From Onchocerca volvulus (Eukaryota > Nematoda > Chromadorea > Rhabditida > Onchocercidae): a DNA stretch of 64,000 nt. Positions 36,801-50,345 of the stretch are shown in pieces. The number at the start of each line of letters is the position of its first letter. Position 1 is the stretch's first letter. Where the stretch lies: assembly GCA_000499405.2 (NCBI GenBank), contig HG738140.1, forward strand, positions 10,939,560 to 11,003,559, in the 5' to 3' direction. The notes below the pieces were generated by a model. That model did no database searches. It saw only the letters and a program-made list of their open reading frames with translations, and was not told where the DNA came from. A program made the position numbers and the translations under genes.

Positions 36801-39800
36801 CTGAGAGATATGACGCCGGCAAAATTGTTGTTGTAGTGTTAGCTATTTCATTTATTGATCTATAAAACAAAAAATATCAGTCAGGATAGAGAACATAAAT
36901 CCTTCTTCAATTTAACAAAATCAACACTCTAAGTTCCAGAAATATTTCAGAACTAGACATATAACTAAAAAATATATGTCTCCTTTTGGTGGTAGTTTCT
37001 AAATCTTTAAATTTTAAACATTTTGCATAGAAAAGAATACTTCTTGTCAGTGGCTGCAGCAGTGGCAACTACAGTAACCGTGGTATGACCGTTCAAAATC
37101 GCTGGTGAATTCGAGCTATCTGTTAGCATTTTCTGTATGAGTGGATGATTTGCCACCAAAGATGTGTGAGAATCTGCATTTGTAGCTGCAAATAGCAATC
37201 AAATGATTTAGTTTAATCTAAAGAAAACTTAGTATCACTAATTTTAAACTTATAATAACCAGAACTATTTCCAAAGCAAATCCAGTACCTATGAAGATCA
37301 AAGATTAACTTACCAGTAAGATTTTCATGGTTACTCATATTTGGATTCATTCGACACATCCTTATATTTTCAAAAACTGGCATATTGCTACCAGATGAGG
37401 ACTGAACTCGAAGTATAACATTTGGATACACCGCTCTAAATTAAAAAAATCTAACCGCGTGTAGTTCCGATAAATCCGATTTGAAGAATTATATTTCTGA
37501 CAAGGAACAATCTTCTGCTCCTTTCATTCTTCTCAGATATTTTCCAGATACATATTCCAGATAAATGCAAGAAAAACAGTACAAAATAAACCTCATGATA
37601 TTTGTAAAAGTTTGAACAGAACCCGAGAGGGCACCATAACGATGCCGAAGATCATCAACATAGCTTGCATATAATTCTCCCCGAGGCACTACACTGCCCA
37701 TTTCGACGACACAGTTCAATCGTATCCACTTTGAAGTCAACTGCTCAACCTAAAAAAACTATGTATATAAATCAAATAAATTTAGTTACAAAATTAATAT
37801 TTTTAAAGAAAACTGAGAAACTGTGAAAAATCTATCTACAGTTTCCAACATGGCGTGACAGCGGAACTTGAAAAAATTTTCAAAAAGTTTAAAAACCTTA
37901 GAATCTCCAATTATTGGCGTTGAGGTGTTGGAAGTACTGCGTGGAGTAACTAATTTGGATGAATAATTCGTGGAATGTGTAGATGTTACAAATGAGCCTG
38001 GTCTAATTGCCTGAAATATTTGTCGTGAAATTTTCAATCCCCAGAGAAAGAAAATTTGTTATAACGGAGTTCTTTTTTAAACCATACCTGATTTTGAGAT
38101 ACTGGTATATTTTGAGGAGGTGGAGGAGCAAGCTGTGAAGGGCCATGAAACTCAACTACTTTCATTCCGATTAATCCAGATGGACCAAAAGAAACCGCTT
38201 CAATTGTTGCCAAAGATACCAATATATCAATTGCATGAGGAAAACGAGATAACTGGTAGCAAGCAGTTGCCCCCAGTTCAGAGATCTGTACAAAAATTAC
38301 TAATTAGATAACAAAAGATTAAAAAATCACATTGAGAAGCTATCCTAAAGTTAGCGAAAGTATACTAAGTAATGATAAGCTTAAAACCAAAAAATCGTCT
38401 AAAGAATTTGAAATACAAATAAATAGCTGCACAGTTTGATGATTCTGACTAGTTTTATACTAATTAATAAAAATAAACTAAAACAAACTTTAAACGTTAT
38501 AATTTGAATATACCTGATATAGAGATTCTAAAGTATAAACACACATCATAATATCCTTGACAGAAATCACGGTAAATATTTTAGATAAAATGCGATGATC
38601 GAGAAATTCACAGATAAGAGATTCATTATGCTCGTTATTACACAATCCGGACAGAATTTCGAGAGCTCGAATTATCTGTAAATTAAATACTGTTTATTGA
38701 CTGGTACAATCATTTTACAAACTCCTCACTATCTTGAATCATAAGTATTATGATCTTTTTTTAGACAAGATAACATCACAAAGTTTAGAAACAGAATCAG
38801 TTTACCAAAAAATATTTTCAACATTCTATAAATAAAAGGATATAAAATCCTTCGAGAAAAGACGTAGGTATGCAGCGCGCCTTCACTTTTAAAATAATTT
38901 AATTTTTTTATTAATTAAAAAAAAACAAGATTAATTCATTAGGTTAACAATTTAACAAACTTACTCGAAATTTGTCGTCAGAATGAAGACAGCATGAAAC
39001 CGTTTTCAGCAATAAATGATTGGTTGAAGATGATTCTTCCGCCATAAGATCAATCTGAAATTCAACACAATAGTTAAGTCCCATGATGATTGAAATCTTT
39101 TCTTAGCAACATCAGTAAATCTGGAATTCCAAAAATTCAGATAAATATTGCGCTGAGAACTTTAAAAAACTCTGTTAAATCACGTAAAATTAAATAAATA
39201 ACAAAACAAACGCTAGCTTACTTCACAAGCAATATTACTAAGTGCGTCAAGCGCTGCTGTCCTTAACATACTCCACTTACAATTCGAGCAAATAAAAAGA
39301 AATCTGAAAAAAGAAAGGAAAAACAGTGTAAATGAACCACAAATTATGACAGGTATATGTTACTTCATTTATCAACCCATTACAACAATTTCTACCAATT
39401 CCATTTTTAACTATTAAACATTAACTGAAGTTGTTTATTAACACACGGATTACAAACATCTAATTAAAAAAGATGGGGAAATAAAATGCAGTCAGATCGG
39501 AAGGAAAAAGTGATTTATACTCAATGTATGAACCGTTATGATAATAACAGTTAAAGATCAAACTAATTCATAACTTAAATCATCAAAAACATACTTAAGT
39601 AAAGGCCAACTTGCTGCCAGTATAGCTTTATTAATCACTTCAAAAGAAAGATTTCTTATGATTGATAACACCTGCTGTATTCTCCATGACACAACATTTC
39701 GCGGTTGAAATTCAGTGTCCAAACCGCAGAATATGTTACTTTCTTCTTCCGAAATCTGAAAATAAAACAATTAAAAGGAAACAACCGAAAAATAAAACAC

Positions 39801-42674
39801 TATTCCATCACATTGATGTGTGACTTTAAGATGTATGAAATTTAAAATATTAAAGCAATATGTAATACAGAGATCTTAACAACATTTCAATTATTCATGT
39901 TTATCATAATTCAAAAATTGAAATAAAAACTGTACCCTAGATGGTATGATATGAGGAATAAGCTTGAGGACTTCGTCATCAGTGATACCAGCTGCACTCC
40001 AAAATTCAATAAAATTGTGACCAGAAACCAATTCCCAACTTTTATACAAATCGTAAAATGCTCGGTCACCTACACCAAAAATCTTTTTAACAAAAATTCA
40101 TGATGCAATCCATTCACTCGCAAAAAATAAGATAGATAAACGAAATACACCTTAAAGATGCATTTATTGAAAGCTAATTAAAAAGATCCATGCTTCGGCA
40201 ATAATATCCTTCATTTTCCAATAAAATGTATTTCTAGAAAAATTTCAGAATCCATATTCACTTCATCTTTTAAACAACAATTCACAAACCGTCTGGGAAA
40301 ATTGCGAGATGGGCGACCAGAAGTGTGATAATTTGTGGAGCAGCAACAAGTCGAAGAACTCGAGGTCCAGGATGAGATAACAATGTGCATACATTCACAG
40401 CAAAGTCCACCTCAAATACAAAGTCAAATGTTTCATTTCAAAAAAGACTCGTTAAAAACTAAAAATTACTATATTGTATAAGGGGCAGATAAAAAATTAC
40501 TTCATTCGGTAATCCAGAGAGAAGACTTTTAACAATGCGATCATACTCTGCTTCTTTCTTTTCTGGCCGCAGTCGGAAATATTCTGGAAATTAAACACAG
40601 AACAGAATAAGACCTGTCGTAAATACGACCACAAAAGAACTTTCATAAAGAACAGTTTGAGAGGATATATATGTAACTGTACTTCATTCATGCCGTACAC
40701 AGAATTTTGATGCATCACCAAAAGAAAAGGAGCTAACGAAAATAAAACTTTCATAAGAAATGGCATTCATAACTTTCACAGAGCAAACACTTTGAAATTA
40801 GATCCAAATTCATCACAAAATAATTTCAATTCATTTATTACAAAATCTAGCCTAATTTTACAAAATAATTATTGCTATAGTTGTACCTGAAGCTTGCCTC
40901 TGCCCCATACTGATCGGACAATCAGCAGTAGCCAATGATGAAAAACCTTTACTTCGGCTTCTCGAACTTAACAGATCTGAATCTGCATCATCCACTTCAC
41001 CAACCAAGTCACTTTGTTCATATTTTGAAAGATATCTGAAAGGATTTTTGAAGACTTGAAAATAAGTGTGTAAAAAGAAATTAAAATTAAAATAAAACAA
41101 TCAAAGTTTTAATCAGTGAAATAAGAAAGTCAGCTACATAAGTTTAAAAATGATGATTTTAAAATTCACTAAACAAAATCCGAAAAGTTACCGCATGTAA
41201 AGAACTTTGATTGCATGTTCAGCAACTGCCACGCCGTCCGTAAGACCGATTGCACGAGCAATCTCACCCCATTTCTCATTAAATGAAACCTGAGAATGAA
41301 AACACGGTAAAGTTTAATATATAATAATTAAAAAATATCTACTTTCTAAATTGAAAGTCTGATTTATGCGTAGCAAGATGTAAACGAAATTTTTGTTTGA
41401 GACAGTTGAATAAAAAGAATGGAATACAATTTTTGAATGTAGATGCAACTAATGTAAATTTATACATTAAGCAGTATAATGGATGTTTTACTAAAGTTTT
41501 TCCTTGCTCGGGAAAACTTAAAAATTTTGCAACTATGTTTAGAAAAAAAAAGGAAAAATTAAATGAAAAATTAAACTGCTTCATAAGAGAATTTCATACT
41601 TAAACATCAAGCAATCAAAATGGATTAAAAAATTTATGAAGATGTTACAATGAAAAAAGAAAAATTTCTTTTGAACTGAACAAAAAGTTGATCATAATAT
41701 AGTATGAATCCTCTCTTTAGTTACTGTATGTCAGCTCGCAAATAAAAAAAAAAAAAAAATGCTGCAGTAAGACGAATTTTCTTGATCATTTTGAACCATG
41801 CAAAGGGTGATAAACCAAAAGAGTAATAATAATAAGAGGATGCAAAAGTCATACAGCAAGAGAGCATTTTAAAACAAGAGACTGTTTAACTGGATTTAAA
41901 ATATTTCGAAAAGATGGTTCTATTCAAATCGAAGTATTTTCAATATAAAAAAATTCAAATAATTTAATGCTTATAATTTATCAAGGACCACAAAATATTC
42001 ACATATCTACGCTGTAAACGAAAAATTTTTATCAGAGTTTCCTACGAAATGTATTTAGTCAATATTTTGGGATAAAAAGATATAAACCTTTTGCCATCCA
42101 CCCATCGATATGACAGTGTCATACAAACGAAAAAGATCCACTTCAACACCTTGAACATGTGGAGGTTTCAACCGGCAATTCCTGAAAAATTCTTCAGAAT
42201 AATTTATCCTAATTTAAAAACAGAACAAATCTTTTGATGGCATAACTGTGATTTTTCTGAAAAATTGATGCTCGGTCACATATGGGGTGCAGTTCGCTCA
42301 ATAATAAGAGAAGCATTGCTTCAAATGATAGAATAGTCTTTTTTTTTTTTTTTTTTTTTTTTGCTTCAGCATATTAAATTATATTATGAAAACACTGAAA
42401 TGTGAGTTATAAAAAAATATAAACATAGCTAATGAATGAGATAGCTTAAATATTATGTTGCAAGTAATTATCGGAACAATAAACTAGACGTCTAACATTT
42501 TTATCCTAAATTACTACAAACGAGAAATCAAGAAATTCCCAAAGCTGACCATCGCTTTTTGTAAAAAGTCCGTAAATTCATATGAAATTCCGAACATCGC
42601 TGCACTTTATCGGGATTTTCCATTAATTTGTCGAGATATTTCCCAAGTGACGACCTTCGTTTCCGTCGCTCCAT
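33841..42674 (-). CDS. swsn-7: ARID2/BAF200 homologue, PBAF chromatin-remodelling subunit
   Basis: ARID2 is the signature DNA-binding subunit of the PBAF form of SWI/SNF. Exons: 42674-42550, 42181-42088, 41289-41192, 41035-40887, 40583-40501, 40410-40290, 40069-39936, 39755-39595, 39303-39222, 39054-38965, 38675-38514, 38285-38088, 38010-37897, 37749-37592, 37435-37314, 37185-37041, 36859-36727, 36547-36419, 36184-36005, 35465-35224, 35049-34859, 34637-34504, 34360-34269 and 34048-33841. This gives 1114 residues, every phase agreeing. Domains in order: ARID (about 20-120, containing [20 protein letters not shown]), an Armadillo-like helical region starting [21 protein letters not shown], an RFX-type winged helix (538 onward, [20 protein letters not shown]), a low-complexity Ser/Thr region, two C2H2 fingers (about 900-960, CEWNGCG...H..H and CHWPRC...HLQDHH) and an ARID2-like C-terminal helix block. 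Human ARID2 is longer (1835) in its disordered middle. One intron is GC-AG. Confidence 0.94.
34724..34828. repeat. 52-bp tandem duplication in an ARID2 intron
   Basis: CTCTTCTCATCATTAATTTA at 34724 recurs from 34776 with few changes, followed both times by ATTTAAAAAAATATCACA. It lies in the intron between the exons ending 34859 and starting 34637, just downstream of the donor. Confidence 0.8.
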
Positions 42675-45600
42675 TTTGAGATCTGAAGCTGCTGATGATA
42701 AATATAAGAGCAAAAGCAAAAAAGTTTCCATGTAAAGCTTTGACTATTATGAAATACATTTTTTGCACAAACATTAAGCACGACGTTCGTAAATATTTAA
42801 GAAAAAAATATATTTCAAAATGCATATCAACAATTTTAGATCTTGACAGCAACATTCTATTCTAATATGCCACGAGAGTCATTATTTGATCCCTCTCATC
42901 TTTCAGTTCATCAAGACATTCTGAATGATTCTTCGGAAGACTTGTAATGAGAAAAATCTTGAATATATCATGAGCTGGAGAATCACAAATGTGTTAATTT
43001 TCATCATCTCACTTTTGTTAAGATACATACAATCCGTGATTCTTATAATAATTTCAATAGTCTGAAAACTATAGCAGGAATGTACTTGGGAACAAAGAGA
43101 AACCAGTTTTTATCTTTTAAATTGATATAATGAAAAAATGCAAGAAATCTATATTTGCATGCATGTATGAGGAAGACATATTTAAAATTGCGTCCTTTTC
43201 TAATACTTCAAAAGATTTACATGAATTCACATTGTTCATGTGTTGAAAATTTGACACGAATTCGAGATATAATTGTTAGATTCTGGTCTAACACTTTTTT
43301 AAAGTTCTACATCTTTATCTATGTAACTAGCAACAATGTACTACACATTTTGTGGCATAGCTCTCCTCTTAAACCATGACCAAGAAGGAAACAGAATTAG
43401 AAAAGCCATAAAAAATAAACGCATATTTAAAATTTAAACGAAAGTGAAAGATGATAATTTCAGACAGCTAAGCTGCAGTAGAAACTTCTATTAAAGCAAT
43501 CTATTCAATATGTTTATCGCATTCGATATGTCCTATGGTTTTGCAAACATAAATAAAAGTATTCCACACATGTACATTATGTTATATTTGTTATATACAT
43601 CGAGTTCTTCTAAAGGTTATATAAAATGATTAAATGAATTAAACATTTAACGAAAAATTGTCTACAGCAATGCAGTTATATTCGGCAAAACAAAAACCGA
43701 AGGGTATTTTCTGGCATAAAAAATGAAGTCGTGAAGTTATCACTTATAACAATTAAAGACACTAATTCTATACTCGCTGTGATATTATGTAAATGTAAGG
43801 ATTAAACGGATCGATATACTCATGTAATCCAAAGTCGAAATTTCACAAAAATCTATTAACATTAATCACATGTCGTAGGCAAATCAATTTCTCTGATTGC
43901 GGGTTCATGAGATTCTCTGAATACGACTCCTATATATTTAACAATTTATTGAAATTGAAGAATCCTGAACATTCACCTTTAACCTGCGTACGTGATTTTT
44001 AAGTAGAAATTAAACAATACAAAAAATTCGTGGAAGTTTTCGGAATAATTGAATTTTGATGAACTGATACCACTATAAAGCAAACTTACTGTTTCTGAAA
44101 TAACTTATATAGTCCAGAACTCACTGTAAGATTTTCTATGCAAAAAAACATTTCTGTATGTATATATTAAAGAATTAGAAGTATATTGGAATGAATGGAT
44201 AAATAGACAGTTTCAAATTAAAATTCATAGAAGAAATATTAGAGAATTGAGTTAATGCGACATTTTGCGAAACTTTATTCTACTACTATGCTCTCTTTTT
44301 GCTGCTTTACTTCAATTGCAATTTGCAATCAAATAATCCAGCCCGTTATCTGTTGCACTCGCATTGCATGTAAACGACGAAAATGCCTCATGATTGATTG
44401 CAAAATTTTACAAATAACTGCTGCCATACAGATGCAGCAGAACCGTCAGATATAGAGAGAGTGAAGTGCTGCCGAGTGTGGCGTAATACAGAGTAACACC
44501 TTTGTCGCAGCATCTACGTAGCAACGCTGGCTGCTAAAGGTACGATACGCTTCAGAAGTAGGAAAGGTAAGGCACACGAGAAACAACACAATTCACGTGT
44601 AGTACTGGAACGTACAAACAGAGGGAATGGAGCAGTAACACTGGTGCAGTTACGCATCATTTCGAACAAAAAAATAAAAAGATGCCACCAGTAAAGAGAC
44701 ACATGTCCATCCTTCTCATCTCTACTCCTACAGGTACCACACGTACATTCCGTGACCCCAACTGACCTTGCAGAAATACACGTCCAGACAAAATATATGT
44801 ACATTCGCACACAATCCATATGAAAAGTTATAGCGACAAAATGCCCTTACCACTCCTTGTTCCTATCGCTTCCTCTGTTTCTCTGTGCACCCGTGCGTGC
44901 GTGTTAGCAACACAGCGCCATTGGTTGGTGGGGAAACTCACTGTTTGATCGTCTAACCAACAGATCGATTTCCTAAGCAATTTTATTTCACCAGCATGCT
45001 GACCGTCTGGATATCTCACATTAGAAACGATCCTCTAGCATTATTTCGTTCTCGTTGCAGTTTATCTTTTCTCACATTCCTGAAATCTTCATTGATAGAA
45101 TATGCTATTTCTCCAGTCTTCCTAACCATCTCTATTTCTCTCTACTGTTTGGTGATCATTGAGGACTGTTTTAATAGACCGTATCGATCACTCCCTTCAA
45201 ACAATGCTCTCCTTTTTCCTAGTATTCCATGAGTGCCCTTTCATCATCTCTCTTAGTTACCGCACTACAACGACTCTCTTAATCAACATACTACTTCATA
45301 AACTGTATCGTCATCTGCAACATCGATCATACCGTTTTGTTTATTCGTCAAGGAAGTTCTCACCACTCAGTGATGGCGTCAATGAATCAGATCGATAAGT
45401 TGAAGTGTGGAGTCCTTTATTAATGCATACAGTAGGAAGAAGAGAGAAGCAGACAGACAGGTGACGTTTGAGAGAATATGAGAAAAGGAAAAGGCGCCAA
45501 AGGGAAGAGTAGTAGAGGTCGTTTAAGGTGCGTGTGGTACCTTGAATGTAGCGGAAACTGTTGTCTACCGTGGTTGAATTATTCGTTCTGCGGAGAGTTT

Positions 45601-48600
45601 GTGTACTGTGGATTAGTGGAGCGCGTGGTTTCTGAAACGTTATGGTTCACATATGGAACACGTATCGATTATAGTATCCAACCTGGAAGTTGCTACGTAA
45701 CTTCTATTGAAGAAGACACAGTAACGAATGTTGAATATTGGCAATGCTTTAAATAGGCCAATGAAATAACTTGAGGTGGGGAAGAGGAGAGAATATAACC
45801 TGAGTGACTCATTTCATTAAATGTGTTCCTGTCGCTTTCTTCCACTGAAATCACCTCAAGCAATTCGAGAATTTCCGAAGTTACTTTTCTCTCCTGCATG
45901 TCACTAACCTGCATAATTGGCCTAGTGTAGACTGAAATCCATCGGCATCCATTTCCCTCGTGCGGTCGTGTTGTACATGCTGCAAGCCATCGCGCCGTCA
46001 CGGACAAACCATCCCTACCACGCACATATACATACACGTATACGTGACAGATCTTTGTTTGAATGTACGTGAATTGATGAATGGCAATGGAACGAAGTGC
46101 GAAGGAAAGATGCACGATGCTGCATGCAAACTGAATTACTCTGAGAGCAGAATTCAGCTGATAAATATTGCTGGAATTCCTTATGTAAATCTCTCAACGG
46201 AAGAGGGTTTTGAAGAAGAGTAACCGAGTTACTATCCAGCTGATCATTTCGCATCTCTTTATCAAACAGCGATAAATATCATTAACTCTTCCTGTGGGAT
46301 CATCCTAAAACACATCTCATTTAATGCCCTCTATGGTTTAAATTTAATTATTGCCAGTTTCTACTCATTAGTGATGTCATTTCATCGCGATGAATGAGAT
46401 TTCGAGGTAATAAGATACTGAACATTTTTTATAGTAATATACTTAGTTCCTGTAATTGCATTTAGGTCATTTGATATCAGAAATGATTTTCTTCCTTTTC
46501 GGGAAGACAAAGCATAAATTTAGTGCTCATGGGACAGAAGGATCCATTGAATGGATTTAAACGCGAAGTTTTTTGATGTTCAAGTTGATGCTAGGAAAAT
46601 GGAAAGAGCTCACTGTTCATCGCATAGCGCACTTCAAGTTGGTAGGTAACCAAGAAATGGGTAAAAGGTTAAATTCACTAAAAAAAAACAATTTTCCGAA
46701 AGTCTCAAGAAACGATAAATATCCATGTTACTCAAACAAAAAATATAAGCACTGGCATGGCGCGATTGCTGTGATAAATTAACAGCTATGGTCTGCTTTC
46801 TTTTATATTATCATGGCTAACTTCACTTTACTCGCCATCTAGTAAGCACTCTGGCTTTACTTGTAAGAAGGCTTAAATTCTCTTCCTCTGGTGGTTTTGT
46901 CGGTTTGTTAAATATATTTTCTTCATTCCTTTGATTCTATAGTGGAAGGAGCTCATTCTGCAGTGATTTTACTCATTCTATAGTGACACTCTTACTTTTT
47001 TATCTTATCGATAAGGGCTAGCAGGTTAAAATAATTCCTAAAAATGCAGTGTTAAGCATACATAATATGATCTAGAGTTTGATGGTGTTTGCAATGACTC
47101 GATTCGCATCTTTTGGTCTTTGGATGACATTGACAGTAAGATTATGAGACTATAAAAAATTTATACAAATACTGCAAATTTTGAACTATGTATTTTATAT
47201 ATTTATGTATAATGAAAAAAATACACGCTAAAAATTTCTCACAAGTGCCAAAATCCATCTTATTGGTCCAGTTTCTTGATGATATGATCAATATAATCAT
47301 GATATGAGATTGAAAATCGAAAACATAAAATCAAAAGAATTATATATTTGACCCATTTTGAAGAAAAGTTGAAAAAGTCATGATATGATCAATATAATCG
47401 TCTACAAGATTATACGATCGTTTAGCAATTTTCTCCAGTTATTCCAATGCAAATCCGAAAAACAACTTCTTTAAATGATTTAGTTACCACATAGATCAAC
47501 GAACAACAATCTATAAGTATTTTTTTTTTCTTAATTTTTTTCACGAACATTTATTTTTTCCGAAATATGGCAAAAAATGAAACTTGAAAATAATGAAAAT
47601 TTGCTAATTTTAAGCTAATTATAAAAGATTTGACAGATCATGCTAATAGTAAACCGATCACAGAAATAGTAGAAACCTAAGAATCTATTCATTCAAGGTA
47701 ATTTCTTTTGAATGGCTAATGGTTTAAGCTATTAATGTCAAGATGTCAAATGTCAATATTAATTAATGTCAAGACTAGTAAGTCTAATATTCACATTAAT
47801 TTTTTTTCTAGCGGAATGGACATGAATGATTATTCAGTTTTGATAGGAAGTTGTAGCAAACGAAAGATTGAATTTATTAGCAGGTTGAGCAAAGAAAATT
47901 ATTCTCATATTGAATTCAAAGTCTGCAACATCCAATTGTTATTGTAGCATTCATATTGCGCACCATCAATTCATGCAAAAATCTTAGACGCTAAATGTTG
48001 TCATCATCATCGACACAAGTACTTTCATCGTCGTCTCCATCATCACCATCACTATTACCATCATAAACATCATCGATTGATTAATTTTCATAGATTAGAA
48101 TTATGAAATTTGATATCATTTAATATTAATATTTAACTTCTTGACTCAAAAATTGAAAATGATTAAGAAAGTTGTGTCGATTAGATATACAATGGAATTA
48201 AAAGAAACTATGAAAAATTAGTTTGACGCGGTAAAGATTTTCATGTCAAAAAGAGTAATTATTATTGTCATAGAGCTGGTTCCCGACGACATGATCACGA
48301 TGGTCATTTTAATTATCAATAAAACTTAAACCTTTTAAAAGCAAATTTGAACTCAACTGTACAAGCTAAAACCACTATCGAAGACTTTAATATGCAGCTC
48401 TGAATCAGTGAGCACTGATTACTCAGGTAATAATTCATTAATATTGCGATAAAATCTTAACAGTTTTACAATAAAAACTTTATAGTCAAATTGAGATACC
48501 TATTGAAAACTGATTAATTGACAAATAATACTGTATATACTTGAATGCTTAGATGCTTAATCGAATCGAAAGGATTTTTTTTTTTTTTTGAAAAATCAGA

Positions 48601-49100
48601 CACAGTTAGTATTTTTAATTCATTTTGTTTGTTTTTGAGATTGCAAAAAAATATAAAATACTTCTATTAATAAAGTGTAGTTTTTCAAAAAATAAAAAGA
48701 ATTGATGACATTGGTCATTAATAGCAGGCTATTTCAAAAAAAAATTTGACATGGATAACATTATGAGATAACCAATTCTTATAAAATTGTTAAAACAGGA
48801 AAAAGTAATATTTATAAAAATATTCCAATATGATAGAACGAAAACAGTTATTCCTTTTTATTATCAAAATATTTTTTCTTTTATTAATATGCTTACTTTA
48901 TATTAATCATATATTTCATGCACTAAGAAATTATTGTTGTGGCCTTAAAAAATTAATTCATAAGTTAAAATAATTGATCATTATTTGGGCCGAAAATATT
49001 AAATTTTTTGTGATAAATTTTATTCGATCCTAATTAATTTTCTTCTTATCATATGGATATTTAATTATTTAATGGTGATTTTAAAGAAAAATTGGTTTTG
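42675..49100. other. long intergenic region upstream of ARID2
   Basis: With the stretch to 51437, this separates the divergent ARID2 and COG4 starts. A CTTCAG acceptor nine bases before the ARID2 ATG suggests trans-splicing or an upstream untranslated exon. Most of the region is very AT-rich with long T or A runs. The interval about 44450-46250 is less AT-rich and allows longer chance frames, including a 140-codon minus frame at 45693-46115; none matches a family I know. Short repeats of TGATATGATCAATATAATC occur at about 47279 and 47380. Confidence 0.45.
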
Positions 49101-49500
49101 ACAAACATTTCAAAAACCCCATTGGGAATTTTCATCAATTAGTGCAATTTAATTTTAATTTAATCCCAATACTTTTCAATAAAAATTATCACTGATATAT
49201 ATTTTAGAAATGTTGAAAATGAGAAATTAATCTTTGTAAATAATGCCATTAAAAAAAAAATAAATAAATAAAATAAGTATTGGTTAAATTAAAAAATTTT
49301 TTTCAGTTTTGAATGATGAACAATTAATAGAAACTTATCCATGACTTGAAAATAAATTGTGAATAAATTACGACATAAAATATGACGTGACATGGAAATC
49401 TATTAAACACTGATGAATCACGTGAAGTTTTTTTGATAATTTGCATTAACAATATTCATTTTGCCATCCCTAACATATTTTTGTGAAACATTTTACAATT
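49100..49500 (+). repeat. dispersed repeat, copy A (without mitochondrial insert)
   Basis: An AT-rich unit that includes a TTTAGAAATGTTGAAAATGA block (about 49203), then GTGAATAAATTACGACATAA (about 49359) and GATGAATCACGTGAAG (about 49413). The same blocks recur in the same order in 49690-50312. I do not recognise the family. Confidence 0.7.
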
Positions 49501-49689
49501 CAAATGAATCAATAAATTTGATTCATTTATTTTGAAGTAAATTGTTGAATATAGATGATGTTGAACCATCGGCGATACTATTCTAAGAGATAAAACAAAA
49601 CAAGATGGGTAAACATTGATTCCTCAAAAAAACTTTTTTAAAATAAATTATTAAATTTACGAAGTAAAAATACAAAGTGTTGTTATTCT

Positions 49690-50345
49690 AATGGGTTTTT
49701 TTTCTTTTTTTTTTTTTTTTTATTTCTCAGTCACTGTAACCTATCTTAATATTAATATTTTTTCAATAAATAATCATTGACTATATTTTAAAAATGTTGG
49801 AAATGGGAATTGATCTTTGAGAATAATTCTATTGAAATAAAAAAATTAAAACAAAAAATCTTTTGCTTAATTTTCCCTAATTTGTAAATGACAAGGTATT
49901 AATTTAAAAATAAGTAGTGAATAAATTATGACATAGGGTCATCATGTGTTAAAGGCTGGTTTGGATATTGATACTCGTACTTATTCTAGTGCTGCTACTA
50001 TGACTCTTAGAGCTATTAAGATTTCTAATTAGTTGAGGACTTTTTTGGCTCTAATCGGAAGATTCAATCATTGTGACATTAGACTATAAAGTTTCATTTT
50101 TCTTTTTGCTCTGGGTGCAGTGAGTGAAATTATTATTACTGAGTGCTGCTGTATTGGATATTATTTTACATGAAACTTCTTGATTTTTGGCTCATTTTCA
50201 CTGTGATAATGTACTAAAGGATTGATGAATCACGTGAAATTTTTCTTAGCAATAGATCATGTGCATCAATAATATTCACTTTTGCCATTCAAATCTATTT
50301 TTGTAAAGTGCTGCTAGATTAGGTATTATTTTACGTGATACTGGT
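49690..50345 (+). repeat. dispersed repeat, copy B, interrupted by cox1 sequence
   Basis: It repeats copy A block by block (TTTAAAAATGTTGGAAATGG at about 49785, GTGAATAAATTATGACATA at about 49917, GATGAATCACGTGAAA at about 50223). Between the second and third blocks it carries about 275 bp of mitochondrial cox1-derived sequence. Copy A has only about 35 unrelated bases at that point. Confidence 0.7.
49937..50212 (+). pseudogene. nuclear mitochondrial (cox1) pseudogene fragment
   Basis: Translation gives GHHVLKAGLDIDTRTYSSAA, corresponding to the cytochrome c oxidase subunit I block around GHHMFTVGLDIDTRTYFSAA. After a decayed middle come SFIFLFALGA and, one frame over, LSAAVLDIILHE and LAHFH, corresponding to the later cox1 segments LGFIFLFTLGG, LDIILHDTYYVVAHFHY. 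The order and spacing agree with cox1. Stops (for example TAG soon after the first block) and frame changes show that it is a dead nuclear copy. The T-rich codon style fits a nematode mitochondrial source. A second scrap, GTGCTGCTAGATTAGGTATT followed by ATTTTACGTGATACT, lies at about 50308-50343. Confidence 0.85.

Noticed and set aside
45693..46115. 140-codon minus-strand frame as a gene
   Set aside because: It is the second-longest frame in the window, but it lies in a less AT-rich stretch where chance frames are longer, and it has no recognisable domain or splice structure. It was kept only as part of the composition finding.
48000..48075. ATC/TCA trinucleotide-rich tract as a microsatellite or His-rich coding segment
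   Set aside because: It is imperfect and short, with no open frame around it; ordinary low-complexity sequence.
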